A DNA stretch of 59,214 bases from assembly GCF_000417875.1 (NCBI RefSeq), contig NW_006920886.1, positions 510,854 to 570,067 of the forward strand. The letters are read 5' to 3'. The notes below the pieces were generated by a model. That model did not search any database. It worked only from the letters and a program-made list of their open reading frames with translations, and had not been told where the DNA came from. Source of the DNA: Pseudozyma flocculosa PF-1. Taxonomy: Eukaryota > Basidiomycota > Ustilaginomycetes > Ustilaginales > Ustilaginaceae. Below, piece after piece: positions 1-10,754 of the stretch; position 1 is the first letter of the stretch, and each line of letters begins with the position of its first letter. A program made the position numbers and the translations under genes.

Positions 1-1197
1 GACTACTTCAACCAGTTCCTTGCGCTCAGCCTGCAGCGCCGCGACGGCGACCGGACGGGACCGCTCGGGCCGCTGCTGTCGTCGCGCGGCGTGGCGGCGA
101 CGCTCGTGGCGCTGGGCTTCTCGATTGATCCGGTGGGCACCGTCGTGGTGCTCAAGGCGTCGCGCCAGCCGCCCGATTTCTTGCCCACCGACCAGACGTA
201 CGCGCGGTCTTTGCGGTCGATCGCGCACGGCGTCGTCGAGGGCAGGGAGGCGCTCGGCGGCCTGACGGCCCAGATGCTCGAGTCCGAGGGTAGGGGCGCT
301 GTCGACCTATGGCAGCTGGCCGAGGACACGTTCAAGATGTTCGCCGCCGACTGGGGGCCGCGTCAAGGCTCGTCCAAGGAGGAGTCGGCGTCGTCGCGGC
401 AAGCGGGGGCGGTGATGGACGCGGATGCGACCTCCAAAGGGTTCGACGTCGCGCTGCTGTACCGGCTGCTGCTGGTGGCCAACCGGGCCTCGCGGGCGAG
501 CACCCACCAGGCGGCACGCTCGCGGAGGTGCCTGGACCTGGTGGAGACGTACCGCACGCTTCCGCAGCTGGTATCTGCCCACGTCCCTCCCCGGCAACGG
601 GAGGCGGACAGCAAGAGGACAGAGAAGACGGACATCGCGACGGTCAAGATGCTCGAGGAGCTGCACGTCACGCTGTCCAACGCCATCATGCCGCACTACG
701 ACGAGGGCGAGGAACCGCCGAGCAAGGCCAAGGTCGAGAGGTGGAAGGAAACGAGAGAGGCCGTGGCGTCGTTCCGGCCACAAAAGGAGAAGCGGTACGA
801 GGAGAAACGCTGGCTCCAAGGCGGCGTCACCCGCGGTGGCGGCGGCGGTGGGAGCGGCAGCGGCAATGGCGGCGCAGGGGACAGGGAGGGCATTGCGAAG
901 AGGGGAGAGGGCGGGGAGACGTCCAAGTCGAGAACAGGCGGCGGCGCAGGAGGAGGTGGGGGAGTGGTGCTCAAGCTGAGCGACGACGACTACGCGGCGC
1001 TCAGCAGCGAGGACGACGTCGACTTCGATTTCGAGATCGACGAGCCGTCGAGCGGCGGCGGCGGCGGCGGCGGCGCTGGCGCTAGCGCTGGTATTGGTCC
1101 CGACGCGGCAACGGCGGGCGACGAGGCTGGTCAGAGGCGGAAGACGAGGAGAGGCATGGCCATGGACCGCGAGCTGGAACGCTGGATCCGGGGCTAG
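1..1197 (+). CDS. 3' part of an unrecognised protein, possible PUB-like segment
   Basis: An open frame enters from the left edge at base 1 and ends at TAG 1195-1197, giving about 398 residues; the true start is outside the window. The first 50 residues contain RGVAATLVALGFSID followed by TVVVLKAS, which loosely resembles the C-terminal half of a PUB domain (the p97/Cdc48-binding fold of PNGase and some UBX proteins). This is a weak family guess. A predicted helical, charged middle part (about residues 110-275) follows, with a conserved-looking stretch around YRLLLVANRAS and KMLEELHVTLSNAIMPHY. The C-terminal third is low complexity: Gly-rich runs, an acidic patch (SSEDDVDFDFEIDEPS) and a basic tail. 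The GC-rich antisense frames here look like shadows. Function unknown. Confidence 0.6.
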   Translation, partial: DYFNQFLALSLQRRDGDRTGPLGPLLSSRGVAATLVALGFSIDPVGTVVVLKASRQPPDFLPTDQTYARSLRSIAHGVVEGREALGGLTAQMLESEGRGAVDLWQLAEDTFKMFAADWGPRQGSSKEESASSRQAGAVMDADATSKGFDVALLYRLLLVANRASRASTHQAARSRRCLDLVETYRTLPQLVSAHVPPRQREADSKRTEKTDIATVKMLEELHVTLSNAIMPHYDEGEEPPSKAKVERWKETREAVASFRPQKEKRYEEKRWLQGGVTRGGGGGGSGSGNGGAGDREGIAKRGEGGETSKSRTGGGAGGGGGVVLKLSDDDYAALSSEDDVDFDFEIDEPSSGGGGGGGAGASAGIGPDAATAGDEAGQRRKTRRGMAMDRELERWIRG

Positions 1198-1619
1198 CCA
1201 GCTACATAGGCAAGCACCGCACGCGGCCAACCCAGTCGGCCAACCACGCCAAGGGCAGCAGGGCCCAGTTCATTCCTCGATACCGGTACCGGCAGAGCCC
1301 CTTCTCCGGGCAACAGATGCGGACTTCTCCTTGATGCCATTACCTGCTTCTTCCTCTCCTCGCTGCAAAACGGAAACGGGACCGGTTCGAGTACAAATAC
1401 AGGGACGCGAGACGGGAGCGGGGCGGGGACGCAGGGGATCCGCCGTGAACATCCGCGGCATCCAGTGGTGGGGGATATGGTCGACGAGGTGCGTGAATGT
1501 CCGTGACGGCCAAAGAGCGCGATTAGGGGGTGCGCGACAGGGCGAGACGATAGCAAGGACGCCGGAGGCGGAGGGGGGAGGGGAAAGACGGGGCGGGAGG
1601 CGGGATGGGCCACAGCCGT
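1198..1619. other. Convergent intergenic spacer
   Basis: This is the space between the 3' end of the partial plus-strand gene and the 3' end of the minus-strand PAS gene. It presumably holds both 3' untranslated regions. I see no small ORF with coding character, no tRNA and no strong repeat. Confidence 0.5.
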
Positions 1620-3584
1620 CTAGGGCATCATCGGAAAGACGGGGTAGGCGCCCATGTCGAGGTGGCTCGAGGGCTCGAAAAACGGCATCGCGCTGCCGAC
1701 GCCGCCACCGGGGGGCAGGTCGCCGACGTTGCCGTTGCTGCCTGCGAGGTCGACGCAGAGGCCCTGGGCGGCGGCGTTGTGGGCGTGGGTGGCGACCCAG
1801 GCCGTCTGCATCACGTTGGGCATCTCGGCCATGCAAGAGGCAGCAGCGACGGCCGCCATGGTCGCCTGGGCATCTCCGCCGCCGTACGGCAACGGGTGGG
1901 CCGGGGGCAGCATGTGCGCCTGCTGGCTGCGCTGGGCGGCGAGCAGGTGCAGGTGCTGCTGCTGCGCGAGCTGCTGCTGCATCTGGAGCTGCATCTGCCG
2001 GTGCATCTGCTGCTGCTGGTGCGCCGCCATCATCTGCGTCCTCACCGCCGCGGGCACCATGGCCGTCGTTGCGGCGGCGGCGGCCACGGCGCGCGTCACG
2101 GCGCTCCTCGACCTCGCCTTGAGCAGCAGCTGCTGCCGCAGCCGCTCGTTTTCGGCGCGCAGGTACTCGCTCTCCCGCGAGAGCAGGGTGCGCTCCGCCG
2201 TCGAGGACTGCGCGTGGGCGGACCAGGGCGCGTAGGTCGCCGCGTCGCCCGCCGATACCCGGCGCTTAGACCCGGCCAGGCGCGCGGGGGCGGGCTCGGG
2301 CAGGTAGGGCGACGATAGCTCGATAAAGGCCTTGGACACCCGCCCATCGGCCGGCGAGACGCAGGGTACGACGATGGCCGTGACGAGGGGCAGCCTGGGC
2401 GTGCGGAACTCGCCGCTCTGGGCGCGCGCCGAGTCGACGGCCATCTGGAGGATGGCCTTGAGCGGGTCCCTGGCGTCGGCGTGCTGGTAGAGGTCATCGA
2501 GGCTAGAGCCGCGCACCTCGGTCCTGGTGGCACCCAACAGGCGCTGCAGCGTGTCGTCGTGACCAAAGGCATCGAGGACGAGGCCGGCCGCAGAGACGAG
2601 CAGGCGCACACAGGGCCCGAGGGCAGCGTGTGCGGCATCGACGCGGCCGCCGGTGCAGCGGATCGAGGTCGATGGGAAAGCGGGAAGCTCCCGTGGCCGC
2701 GCGCTGCAGACGACGAGTCGCTCTGGCTTGTCGTCTGCGCTGACGCCGTCGAAGAAGCAGCAGCGCGCTCGGAGGTCAAAGGCGGCGAAGAGGCCGTCGC
2801 TGCGGCGGAGGCGGATGACCTCGTCGTTGGGGCCAGCGTCGGGCTGGGTCGAGCGGGCGGTTCGGAGCAGCCGACCAACGAGGGCGACGTCGTCCGGGTG
2901 GCTGTGCTGGACCAGGAGGGTGCCGACCAGCTGCTCGTCCAGGGCCAGCACGTGGGGTGCGGCGATGCCGGCGGCCTGGCCGAGGCCGAGCATGGCTTCA
3001 AAGGCGGCCGACGTGTACAGCACCTGGCCGTCGAGGGGTGAGAGCACGAGGACGGCGTCGGGGAGGTGGTCAAAGAGCTGCTCGTAGGAGAAGGACGGGT
3101 GTGGGCGCGGTGCGGTCAAGGCCGAGGTGGACGTGATAGGCCCGCGGGCCGAGGCCGAAGAAGGTGGCCATGCTGATGCCGCGTCGAGGGATGGCTGCCC
3201 GTGCTTCTGCTCCTGACCCGCGAGAGTGGGGAAGAGGGGCTGGCTGAGGCCGAGGATCGACTCGAGGCGCTTGGCCTGATCGCGGAGGACCTGCTTCTGG
3301 TAAGCGCGGGCGAGGTCTTCGGAGGTGCAGGTGCCCTGGCCGAGGGTGCGGGCGGCGTGGGCCTTTGCCGACGAGGCAGACGTGCACGTCGGGAGCGGAC
3401 GGCCGGGAGTCGAGGGCCCCGATTCGGACGAGGACGAAGAGGACGAGGACGACGAGGAAGACGAGAGCGCTGGTACGTCGAGGAAGTGCGGTGCTGGTGG
3501 TGGTGGTGGTGCCGACGCCGATGCCGATGCCGAACTAGGGCGGTCCAGGGCGGCGAAGGAAGAGGAAGAGGCGTCGTGGGGCAT
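1620..3584 (-). CDS. PAS-domain regulatory protein with coiled coil and Q-rich tail
   Basis: Single-exon gene of 654 codons. I start it at the ATG at 3584 (MPHDASSSSF); the frame is open upstream, but the extra 78 residues look non-coding. The order is: a Ser/Pro/Ala-rich N-terminus with a poly-Ser run; a helix around residues 90-115; a PAS fold at about 166-297 (YEQLFDHLPDAVLVLSPLDG, then HSHPDDVALVGRLL, typical of fungal PAS sensors); a second, degenerate PAS-like segment at about 325-430; a basic patch (GSKRR); a leucine-rich coiled coil at about 462-490 (RESEYLRAENERLRQQLLL); and a Gln/Met/His-rich tract at about 522-555. PAS plus Q-rich architecture recalls the white-collar regulators. 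However, the flavin-binding LOV signature (NCRFLQ) and a GATA zinc finger are both absent, so it is not a plain WC-1 or WC-2. A role in nuclear signalling, perhaps as a dimerising co-regulator, is inferred. It is divergent from the receiver gene at 10.8 kb. Confidence 0.75.
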   Translation of the reverse strand: MPHDASSSSFAALDRPSSASASASAPPPPPAPHFLDVPALSSSSSSSSSSSSSESGPSTPGRPLPTCTSASSAKAHAARTLGQGTCTSEDLARAYQKQVLRDQAKRLESILGLSQPLFPTLAGQEQKHGQPSLDAASAWPPSSASARGPITSTSALTAPRPHPSFSYEQLFDHLPDAVLVLSPLDGQVLYTSAAFEAMLGLGQAAGIAAPHVLALDEQLVGTLLVQHSHPDDVALVGRLLRTARSTQPDAGPNDEVIRLRRSDGLFAAFDLRARCCFFDGVSADDKPERLVVCSARPRELPAFPSTSIRCTGGRVDAAHAALGPCVRLLVSAAGLVLDAFGHDDTLQRLLGATRTEVRGSSLDDLYQHADARDPLKAILQMAVDSARAQSGEFRTPRLPLVTAIVVPCVSPADGRVSKAFIELSSPYLPEPAPARLAGSKRRVSAGDAATYAPWSAHAQSSTAERTLLSRESEYLRAENERLRQQLLLKARSRSAVTRAVAAAAATTAMVPAAVRTQMMAAHQQQQMHRQMQLQMQQQLAQQQHLHLLAAQRSQQAHMLPPAHPLPYGGGDAQATMAAVAAASCMAEMPNVMQTAWVATHAHNAAAQGLCVDLAGSNGNVGDLPPGGGVGSAMPFFEPSSHLDMGAYPVFPMMP

Positions 3585-3872
3585 GCTGGCACAAGTTCTG
3601 GTGTCCTGGACGAGGCGAGGCAGGACGGGGTGACGAGTATCGATGGCGCTGCTCGTGTTCAGGTCGACATGAAAGCCTAAGAGGAGGTTGGCGAATCCCA
3701 AGATCGAGGGGGACGAAGGCGGAGGGAGCGTGGGTGCTTCGGGCGAAGGGAGGACGAGGACAATGGACGCTGAAGCTGGACACACTACTACTACTAGCAA
3801 GGCGAGGGCGGGGGCCAAGGGGCGAAGAGGCTATCGGGAGTCGATGGTGAAGATCAGAAGCCAAGGCGAGGG

Positions 3873-3886
3873 ATATGTATATCTCC
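3873..3886 (-). promoter_or_regulatory. Possible TATA-like element for the PAS gene
   Basis: An AT-rich island (ATATGTATAT) stands out in otherwise GC-rich DNA about 290-300 bases upstream of the chosen PAS start. Assignment rests on composition and position only. Confidence 0.2.
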
Positions 3887-4983
3887 AGGCCAGGTCGGGC
3901 CCGTTGAGACGGCGACGGCGACGGCGACGGCCAGCCAGGCAGGCAGCCTAAGGCATGGTGCCGTGGTATCGCAGCCGCCCCGTTGTTGCGTCCTCGTTGG
4001 GAAGGTAGTTTTGCCTCCTTGAGGCCCAGCAGGCAGGCGGCCAGGCGGGCGGGCAGAGAGGGAGAAAGCGGAGCTAGGCAGGCTGGGCTGGGCCAGGCCA
4101 GGCAGGGTCCTTTGTCGTCCCGCGAGCTGCCTCGGCGTCAAACCCAAACCTGGGTGAGGGCGAGGGGCTCTCTCTCTCTCGCCAGGCTTTTGTTCCCACA
4201 TGCGCAGCTGGCGGGCCGACCAAACGGGTGGGCGGGCAAACAGAGTGAGGGAGCGAAGGAGGAGCAGGCAGGCGGACTTGGCCTCCTGAGGCCCCTTGCG
4301 CTCGCCAGTCCTGCGGCTCGAGCTCTAAATCTCAAATCAACCTTTGAAGCCAGACGGGCTTGCTCGACCCCCCATACCGCCAGGAGGCATCCGAGCGCCC
4401 AAAGAGGGCAGGCCACCGATGTCCACCACCATCATCGCCGCCGGGCGTCGACCACCACCGTACTGTACCGGCCCGCTGGACGGTCCTCACCCGCGCTGCC
4501 CCCCGTGCTTGGAGGACCAACGACTCCGACACGGACGAGGCAGGCAAGGCAGGCTGCCGGCCAACCCCAACCCCACCCCCTCTCTTCTGTTTGGGCGTCC
4601 CCTTGCATCGCCCCTGCCTGCTCCCCTCGACCTGGGCCGAGCCTGCTGGACCTGCCTGTCACGCTGCCGTCGGATCACTGCCAAACGACGCAGCGGCAGT
4701 CGCCCGAACAGCACGCGATATGTCTATACATGATGGGGTGAGGTTGACATTGGGCCAGGCTCCGTACGCACGCCAGGCTTCTTGGCCAGCCAGGATGAGG
4801 GTCGGGCCCTGCCGCGGGTCCGCGGTGCCTGGCTGCAAGGGCCTCTGCTTCTTGCTCGCGTCGTTCGCCATCCGCCTCTGCATGTTCTGTACCGTTCCAG
4901 CGCGTTCCACCGTACGGCGATGCCTGGCCGGTGCCCTAGGCAGACGCGCGCGCAAGAGAATGCCGGTTTTGCGCTCGGCACGT

Positions 4984-5039
4984 AGGGCAATGGTGCGGAT
5001 CTAGGGCCAGCAGGGCAATGGTGCGGATCTAGGGCCAGC
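4984..5039. repeat. 28-bp perfect tandem duplication
   Basis: Bases 4984-5011 are repeated exactly at 5012-5039 (unit begins AGGGCAATGGTGCGG). It lies in non-coding DNA and suggests a recent slippage or duplication event. Confidence 0.9.
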
Positions 5040-5543
5040 CTAGTGGCCCTCGTTGGCACGAGATGCAAGCAAGCAGGCAAGCAGGGTCAGATCAGAGCCA
5101 AGCAAGGCGCTACATAGGCGGTAGGTTACCGTACCGTACCGGACGTGCCAAACTTATGTCGGGCGCGCAGCGTATGTAGGTCCGCCCAGTCTCGGCCAGA
5201 CGACTAGACCAGGCTGGCCAGAGGCTTGCTCGGAGCGTGGTTGCGCGGTTGTCGCACCGGCACAAGCAAGAGCTACCTCTCTCTTGCCTGCCTCCTTGTG
5301 CGGCGGCACCGGGCGCACAAAGGGGCGGCCCAGCTCAACGGCGCACCGACCCCCGACGGACGACGGAGGGGTGGGCAGCGAGGACCGAGTGACAGCGCAA
5401 GGCATGCAACGATACGGCAAAAGCAAGGTCGCACGAGCCCGCCGTCCGCTCGGCGTGCAAACGGGGCAGGCAGGCAGGCAAGCAGGAGAGCAGTTCGAGG
5501 GCCTGCAAAGAGGGCAAGGTACAGTACGTACCTAGCCTAGCCT

Positions 5544-5559
5544 GTACCGGTACCGGTAC
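5544..5559. repeat. 16-bp perfect palindrome GTACCGGTACCGGTAC
   Basis: The sequence equals its own reverse complement, built from interleaved GTAC and ACCGGT units. Related GTACCGTACC runs occur at about 5130-5142. It could be a binding site or only low-complexity sequence. Confidence 0.8.
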
Positions 5560-6235
5560 GGGCCGCAAGGCTTTTGGCTCGCTACCGAGGCGAGGCCGTT
5601 TTGCAGCGGGGCCCTCTTGCACCGCCCCCGGCCCTGGCATCAGGCGGGTGTACCGACTTCTCGGAACAGGGGGCCCGCTGTGCCGAGCGAAAAAGGCAAA
5701 CGTCGCGACAGCCTACTGTTGGCCAGCCTGCCTCGTTTGAGCCGCGGAAGCCAAGCCAAGCCAAGGATACCAAGGCAACACCATTCCGTCGTCGAGGGCG
5801 GAGGCATTCCGCTCGGGCAAGACCGAGAGTACTCGTTCGAGTGCCGCTACCCTCGGATGGTGCCGCAAAGGATGCTGGCTTGCTTGCTTGCTCGCTCGCT
5901 CGAGCGCTGGCCTGCCCGTTGAAAGCAAAAACGAGGCGGCGGCGCAGGACGCAAGACGCAGGTCGAAGTTTAAGGTGAGGCCCGCCTCGATCCTCGTCCC
6001 AGATCGCGGGTTGCGAGCCTGCACCCGGGTCACGACCACGGGCGAGGGCGACACATGGAGACCCGGAAAGTCGCCCGCCTGCCAGGCCCTGCGTCTTCTT
6101 TTTTAGAGCTCGCTCTCTCTCACACGCGCGCCCTGGCCCCTGGGCCCCTGAAGGAGCGACCCCAATTTTGTCCAGCCAGCCGGTCGCCGGTCTAGACCCT
6201 CTCTCGCTCTCTCTTCACTGGGGGAAATTGCGCGG

Positions 6236-6530
6236 TGGAACCAGGGTTCCAACGGTGGTTTCCAAGGGTTGCACGCACATTAGAACCACTTTCTGGTTCC
6301 AATGGTTGCACTCACACGGGAACCACTTTTGGTTCCAACGTGGTTCCAACGATTTCGAATAATACGTATCAGAGAATCCTCTGAGTTTCTGCCATGCTTG
6401 GCCTGTTGGAACCAGTTGGAACCATGTTGGAACCACTGCAGGCCGCTTTCTTGGTGCAGGTGTTGGAACCGGACGTTGGAACCACACCTGGTTCCAACAG
6501 CCTTGGAACCAGACGTTGGAACTGGTTCGA
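6236..6530. repeat. Dense array of GGTTCC / GGAACC elements
   Basis: Within about 300 bases there are roughly a dozen exact GGTTCC or GGAACC cores, most extended to GGTTCCAAC or GTTGGAACC, plus several one-base variants (GGTTTCC, TAGAACC, GGTTCGAAC). The GGTTCC orientation predominates in the left half and GGAACC in the right half, so the block as a whole has inverted-repeat character. There is no coding frame. The spacing is irregular, unlike a simple satellite. Confidence 0.85.
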
Positions 6531-6571
6531 ACGGTCCATTTCCCCCAGTGCTTGCGCTCTCGCTCTCCCCT

Positions 6572-6602
<31 letters not shown>

Positions 6603-7144
6603 GCGCCCCTGGCATCGTCACGTCGCTGTGTGGGTGAGCGAGTTTCCGCAAGAGCCGTCGCTGAGGCAGTCGCAGTCGCAGTTACAGTACCGACGCCGAC
6701 ACTCACACCATCTCCCCTTGCTCGTCCGAGGGCGCCAAGCCGTCTCATCGGCCTGCAGCTACCGGTCCTGCAGGCAGGCTAGGGTGGTAGCGAGCGAGAT
6801 CTCCGGCTGGGCTCAGGGGACCACAACAAGCAAGCAAGCAAGCAAAACGCCCTAGTCTTTCCGCGGCTTGCTCTCAAAGCCCGAAAGAGGACGGCTCGGC
6901 GCGGCGCGGCGCAGAACAAATAATCTGCTTGATGAAACTCGCACCCTCGCCGAAATGGGGAGCAGTGGGGCACAGCTGTAGTCCACGGTTTCATCTAGCC
7001 TCCGTCGGTCGGTCTCGTCGACATGGCATGCGGTTCGCGCGGGCGCCGGAAAGGATGGTTGGTTGCGACGCTTTCGCAGAGCAGGCGCAAAGCAACGACG
7101 GCGGGCTGGGCTGGTCTCGGGAGTTCGCAGCTGCCGTTCCCCCC

Positions 7145-7180
7145 GGCGACTCGCATCGCATCGCATCACATCGCATCGCA
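7145..7180. repeat. (GCATC)n microsatellite
   Basis: Short perfect and near-perfect CGCAT units in non-coding DNA. Confidence 0.8.
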
Positions 7181-9569
7181 TCGCTCGTTTGGAGCCTTGG
7201 TCCTTGGATCTTGCCAAAGGCGTGCCGCCGATGGGCCATGCTTCGTTAAGCCATGCATGGCGCTGTTCCGGTTCCTCGCCGCTCTCTACCGACCGGCACG
7301 CTAACGCACCACCATGCCTAGGTACAGTACTTTCCAGATGGTGTCGCGCCCCTACCTGCGGTCACGGTAGCGAGCTTTGTCGGCTGGCCCGTCGGTTGGG
7401 CCCGTACCAGAACGGGTCACGGTGGCACCTCGAGTGAACTCGAGCATGCCGCTCCGGAGCTCCAGTCTCGAGCGCTAATTTAGAGCTCTACCTATCTTGG
7501 CTCATCGACCTCGCCGGTGTTTGACCTCTCCCCGTCAAAGCCTGCCTGGGAAGAACAGATACATACAGCTCAAAATAAAGACACAAAAATATCCAAGCTC
7601 GGCCAGGCCTGTCGATGGCGGTCATCGCGCATCTCGCAACTCAAACTCGCTTCAGCACGCCGAGCGCCAGGCTGCGCGGGCCTGCCTCTTCCTTCTTCTC
7701 TTCGGAGCCAGGCGGCGATTCCAAAGAAGTAGAGTGGCGCCCTCGTCAAGACGGCCCGCCTGCCTCCGCATTATTACATTGTTCGGTGTCGTCCTTCAAA
7801 TTCAAACGAAGGCTGCGATGAGCGAGGAAAGGTTCGCAAAGATCGAAGCCCACCGTCGCCCGCCCCGCCCGCGGGCCCGACCGACCACCACCACCATGCG
7901 CGATGCACCTTCACATCCGGTTTCGTCCGTCCCTCCCCGCCCTCGTTGCGCGAATCCCATGTCGGTCCAGTCTCGGCGACGTCCCGCCCTACATACATAG
8001 CTGGCTCGCTCGCCCGCTCGCTTGTCTGGCCAGGCCTGCCCACCGCGGATCCACCGCTTCCGCCCGCGCCGACACAGGTGGACACAGGACCTTTGGCGCC
8101 TCGTCGTCGCTGTCCCCTGGTTGGTCCCAAAACGATGCGCCGGCTCGACAACTTCGTTTCAGGACTCGAGCTCACCTCCGGTCACCTTCAGCGAGTACCC
8201 GACCACTTGCTCCGCGGACGCAGCGCTTACAGAAGTGTCGGTACGGCGCATGCGCCCGACAAAGGTCCCGAGACCGAACGGGCTCGCTATCCGTGTCCTC
8301 CCTTGACGAGATAAGGTACGACGGGACTGGCTTGGTCTGGCCACTGGTGCGGATCCGTGCAGTCGCCCCTTCAGCTCACGGTGAGCGGAGCCTGCAGCGT
8401 CCCGGGCAGCACCAGGCCGCTCGACCTACGTAGCTACCCTGGCCAGGCAGGCAGACCTCTCAACATGTCAACATGGGGTCATGCTGACGGCCTTCGGTTG
8501 GCCGCGCTGTCAGGTGACCTCCTCGCAGCTTCTCCGAGCGTGGCGGCAGGATGTCGGGAGGGAGAGGCGATCCCGATCATTGTTTGCGGGCCGTTGTCGA
8601 GGAGGCGTGCTGACCGGCGCTCACATCCATTGATCGGTGCCCCTCGTCCGGCGCATGGACGAGGGGAAGCTTTGCCAGGCATGCCTCACCGTGCGCGCGC
8701 TACCTCGAGCTGCTTGCGATCAGCGACGACGGCGGAGTCCTTGCGGCGACTCCAGCTCGTCGTGGCGACGGATTGATCGACTGCAGCAAAGGCTAAACAA
8801 ATACATCCCGTCGACGGGAGATCAGGAACCCGTCCGGGCCCTGAGAAAGGGGGCGTTGCTATGGTACAGTGCCGTACGGTGCAGGCGATGACCCTGTTGG
8901 CTGGTCGTCAGCATCGTCCGGCGTATGAATCTTGCCACGGGAACGGGGCAACCTGGCGAGGGGTATCGGGAGCGGCGTTCCACCTTGACGCCACGCAGCG
9001 GACGTTGTACTCCTCAGCCTACCGAGACGGCGATCCGGCGCGGCCCTCGCAGCATCTTTGTCGCCCTGCTGCTGCAACGGAGGGTGGCGGAGTTGAGGAG
9101 CCTGCGGCACCTCTACCTTGAAACGCCGTCTCTTGGTCAGGCCGACGCCGCGGGGCCAAGTAGCATAGCGGAGTGCGGCATCCTCTTGGCAACACCGGTG
9201 CGGCGGAACATATACCTCCGCCGCCCTGGCCAACCTCTCTGCCTTGGCGTTGGATTCATGGGCGGAAACCTTCTGCCCAAGGTGAAGGGGCGTCATGGTG
9301 CCGAGGCTTTGTACTCCGCCGTCCCGTCGAATCCTCCCCTCGCGAAGCTGAGCTCCCTCCCTGCCTGGCAGACCGCCGTCACCTCGACGACTGTCATGTG
9401 CGGGCGTCGACGCGACCTTGACTGAGCACCACCTCCTGCGTGTTTCGGAAGTCGCGCTCCCATGTCCATATCGACAGCCCCGCGGGTAGAGGCAGTTACC
9501 GGTAGCGATGCCTTGACGGCCCCCGCCCGGTACGTTAGTTTGCATGCCGCACACCGGACTGGCGGACGC

Positions 9570-9616
9570 CCGACCGACCGACTGACTGACCGACCGACCG
9601 ACCGACCGACCGACCG
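9570..9616. repeat. (GACC)n / (GACT)n microsatellite
   Basis: About eleven 4-bp units, mostly CGAC with two GACT variants, followed shortly downstream by a G18 homopolymer. Confidence 0.85.
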
Positions 9617-9689
9617 GGTTTTGCTTTTTGATGAACAATTTCCGTCTCCGCACCAAACACTCAAAGCAGCTCGCCGTCATCTGGCCCGA

Positions 9690-9707
9690 GGGGGGGGGGG
9701 GGGGGGG
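9690..9707. repeat. G18 homopolymer
   Basis: An uninterrupted run of 18 G in the PAS/receiver intergenic region. Its length is likely to be unreliable in sequencing. Confidence 0.85.
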
Positions 9708-10520
9708 CGCGAACGCTGGGCACTCGGCGGGCGCGAACCAAAGGCCGAGACGAGGTTGACCGTTCTTTGACTCCGTCTCTGCTCGATGGGCGTGCACCAT
9801 CGCAAAAGCAGCTGGGACAAAGAAAAAGGTTTCCTACCGCTGCCTACAACGGCTGAGCGACGCTCCCCTCAATACGGCGCGGAGGGGCTCAGGCCGGACG
9901 TGGCACCGCAGGCCTGGCGACACCACGCGCGCCACCTACGCCTGCCACGACCGTACTTCATCCAGGCGAGACCAGCGGGCACGGGCAGGCAACCGGGCAA
10001 GGTACAGGGTCCGACTCGCCTAGACGGCTACCGTCATCCTCCGACTGCTGCCTCCCGACCAGCCGCGGTACGACATAGGAGGCGACCCTTGCGCAGCTGT
10101 CCCTCTCGTCTGTCTTCCCATCTGTCCATCGCTACAGCGGTACGGTTCTGCTCATGGCTCGCGGATCACCACTTCCGTACCACAATCCGCTGCCCCCCTC
10201 GTGCCCGTGGATCGGAGGCCAGGCAGGACCTCTGCTGCGCCCGCTCCCCCCTTGGCGTCCGTCGTCTCAGCTTCTGACGAGGCGCCGCTGCGGCCCCTTG
10301 TCGTCCTCTCTGCTGGCCTGCTTGGCCCCAGCTGCTCCCATCATGCTTCCCACGAGTCCGGCGTCTGCTTTTTAGAGCTGGGATTGTCTCCGTCACCGCG
10401 TCATGCGAGGCGGTCTCCCGCCGCCTTGCTTGTACGAGAGCCAGGGCAGCGACGGCAACGGATGGACATGGAGCCGTGTCCTGCTCTTGCCCTCCCGTCC
10501 TCCATCATCGCCGCCGACTC

Positions 10521-10527
10521 GATATAA
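10521..10527 (+). promoter_or_regulatory. Possible TATA element (GATATAA) for the receiver gene
   Basis: The isolated AT-rich motif GATATAA lies about 230 bases upstream of the ATG at 10755. Only position and composition support it. Confidence 0.25.
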
Positions 10528-10754
10528 CCAACGCGCCATCCTTGCCAGGCAGCCCTGCTCCCGAAATCCCTCGCCCTGCCATCCCGCTCCTGCCACCTCG
10601 ACCACCGACGTCGCTGTCGTTGCACCTCCCTCTGTCTACCCTTCCTACGCGGGCAAGGACCCTGAACGTCGCCTGCCTGCCCACCTCCTCATCAATCTCT
10701 TGGACCGTAGCAAGGCATCGCCCGCCGCCAACCTCGAAAGCGCAAGGCTGGAAT

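Larger units (their letters stand above)
3585..10754. other. 7.2 kb gene-free, repeat-rich divergent intergenic region
   Basis: No reading frame here has the codon character or recognisable domains of the flanking genes. The longest frames (for example 8859-9800 minus) are compositional shadows rich in Arg, Pro and Ser. The region carries dispersed GCCAGGC and GCAAGC motifs, a dense GGTTCC/GGAACC array (6236-6530), a 28-bp tandem duplication, CT-rich tracts, GCATC, GACC and poly-G microsatellites. It separates two divergently transcribed signalling genes, so it must hold both promoters. A long non-coding transcript is possible, but nothing in the sequence proves one. Confidence 0.5.

Noticed and set aside
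1620..3584. Identification as white collar 1 or 2
   Set aside because: No LOV flavin motif and no GATA zinc finger could be found.
6236..6530. GGTTCGAA-like bases as tRNA B boxes
   Set aside because: No matching A box, acceptor stem or cloverleaf can be drawn around them; they are variants of the GGTTCC array.
8859..9800. 313-codon minus-strand frame in the long intergenic region
   Set aside because: It translates the GACC microsatellite as repeated Gly-Arg-Ser-Val and the poly-G run as poly-Pro, with no domain, so a real protein is unlikely.
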